Positions 63,967-64,000 of a stretch of DNA of 64,000 bases are shown here, piece after piece; the stretch's first letter is position 1; each line of letters starts with the position of its first letter. This stretch comes from Alkaliphilus metalliredigens QYMF. GTDB taxonomy: Bacteria > Bacillota > Clostridia > Peptostreptococcales > Natronincolaceae. The position numbers and the translations under genes are program-made. The notes below the pieces were generated by a model. That model saw only the letters and a program-made list of their open reading frames with translations, was not told the DNA's origin and ran no database searches. The stretch covers positions 372,001 through 436,000 of the forward strand of contig NC_009633.1 in the NCBI RefSeq assembly GCF_000016985.1. The letters run 5' to 3'.

Positions 63967-64000
63967 ATTTCAGCAAAAAATGCCTTAAAATCGATTCTAA

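Larger units (their letters stand above)
46931..64000. mobile_element. Mu-like transposable prophage (left end to window edge)
   Basis: Starts where etfB homology stops (T46931 or G46932; the sequence begins TGTAGATTTG, compatible with TG-type transposable phage ends). Contains the ordered Mu-type set: repressor, Ner-like protein, DDE transposase A, ATPase B, GemA, lysis genes, Mor, holin-like, Gp25/26/27-type proteins. Capsid, portal and tail genes and the right end are beyond the window. The exact left terminus needs the 5-bp target duplication at the other end. Confidence 0.9.

Overview
The window reads as chromosome of a low-GC, Gram-positive, endospore-forming, flagellated anaerobe of the class Clostridia. 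The evidence is spoIID, spoIIQ, spoIIID, flagellar rod genes, Shine-Dalgarno sites of the AGGAGG type and frequent TTG/GTG starts. The gene content and the mixed-rotor sodium ATP synthase make an Alkaliphilus-like organism the best guess; that assignment is inference, not proof.

Region 1 (1-11545) carries the end of a ZIP metal transporter, a cell-wall cluster (FHA protein, SEDS polymerase, class B PBP), then threonylcarbamoyl-AMP synthase, a YwlE-type phosphatase, rpiB and upp (behind a sigma-H type promoter), dCMP deaminase, a TagO/WecA-type GlcNAc-1-P transferase, a convergent sodium:amino-acid symporter and wecB. Region 2 (about 11700-19665) is a complete ATP synthase operon, atpZ-I-B-E1-E2-F-H-A-G-D-C, with a V-type-like four-helix c subunit next to a normal c subunit. 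Both carry sodium-binding residues, but the second hairpin of the large c subunit has Gln where the ion-binding Glu should be. Region 3 (19786-39677) follows the Bacillus order ywmB-murA-spoIID-spoIIQ-spoIIID-mbl-flgF-flgG-fabZ, interrupted by two insertions. One is a TetR/MFP/RND efflux cassette flanked by exact 47-bp direct repeats. The other is an ABC/adhesin-like/MacB-permease trio.

Region 4 (39700-46940) is plastic: a REP-associated tyrosine transposase with dispersed REP-like repeats, a PopT-type lipid carrier transporter, galU, a Phd/ParE toxin-antitoxin pair, a Fic remnant, a partially duplicated gene, and a GntR/FadR-type regulator facing two TGGTAGGACCA operators in front of etfB. 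That etfB gene is cut after about 35 codons.

Region 5 (about 46931-64000, running off the window) is a Mu-like transposable prophage inserted in etfB. It has a c repressor, an early control region, a Ner-like protein, a MuA DDE transposase (D277, D353, E405), a MuB ATPase, GemA, a phage-encoded sigma factor, many tiny genes, a lysis module, Mor, a holin-like protein, Gp25/26/27-type proteins and a NusG paralogue. The most striking signal is a textbook -1 ribosomal frameshift site (A AAA AAG, TAG stop, 6-nt spacer, 12-bp stem) at 60368-60419. It would join a phosphodiester glycosidase domain to an N-acetylmuramoyl-L-alanine amidase that has no start codon of its own, making a 507-residue two-enzyme lysin.
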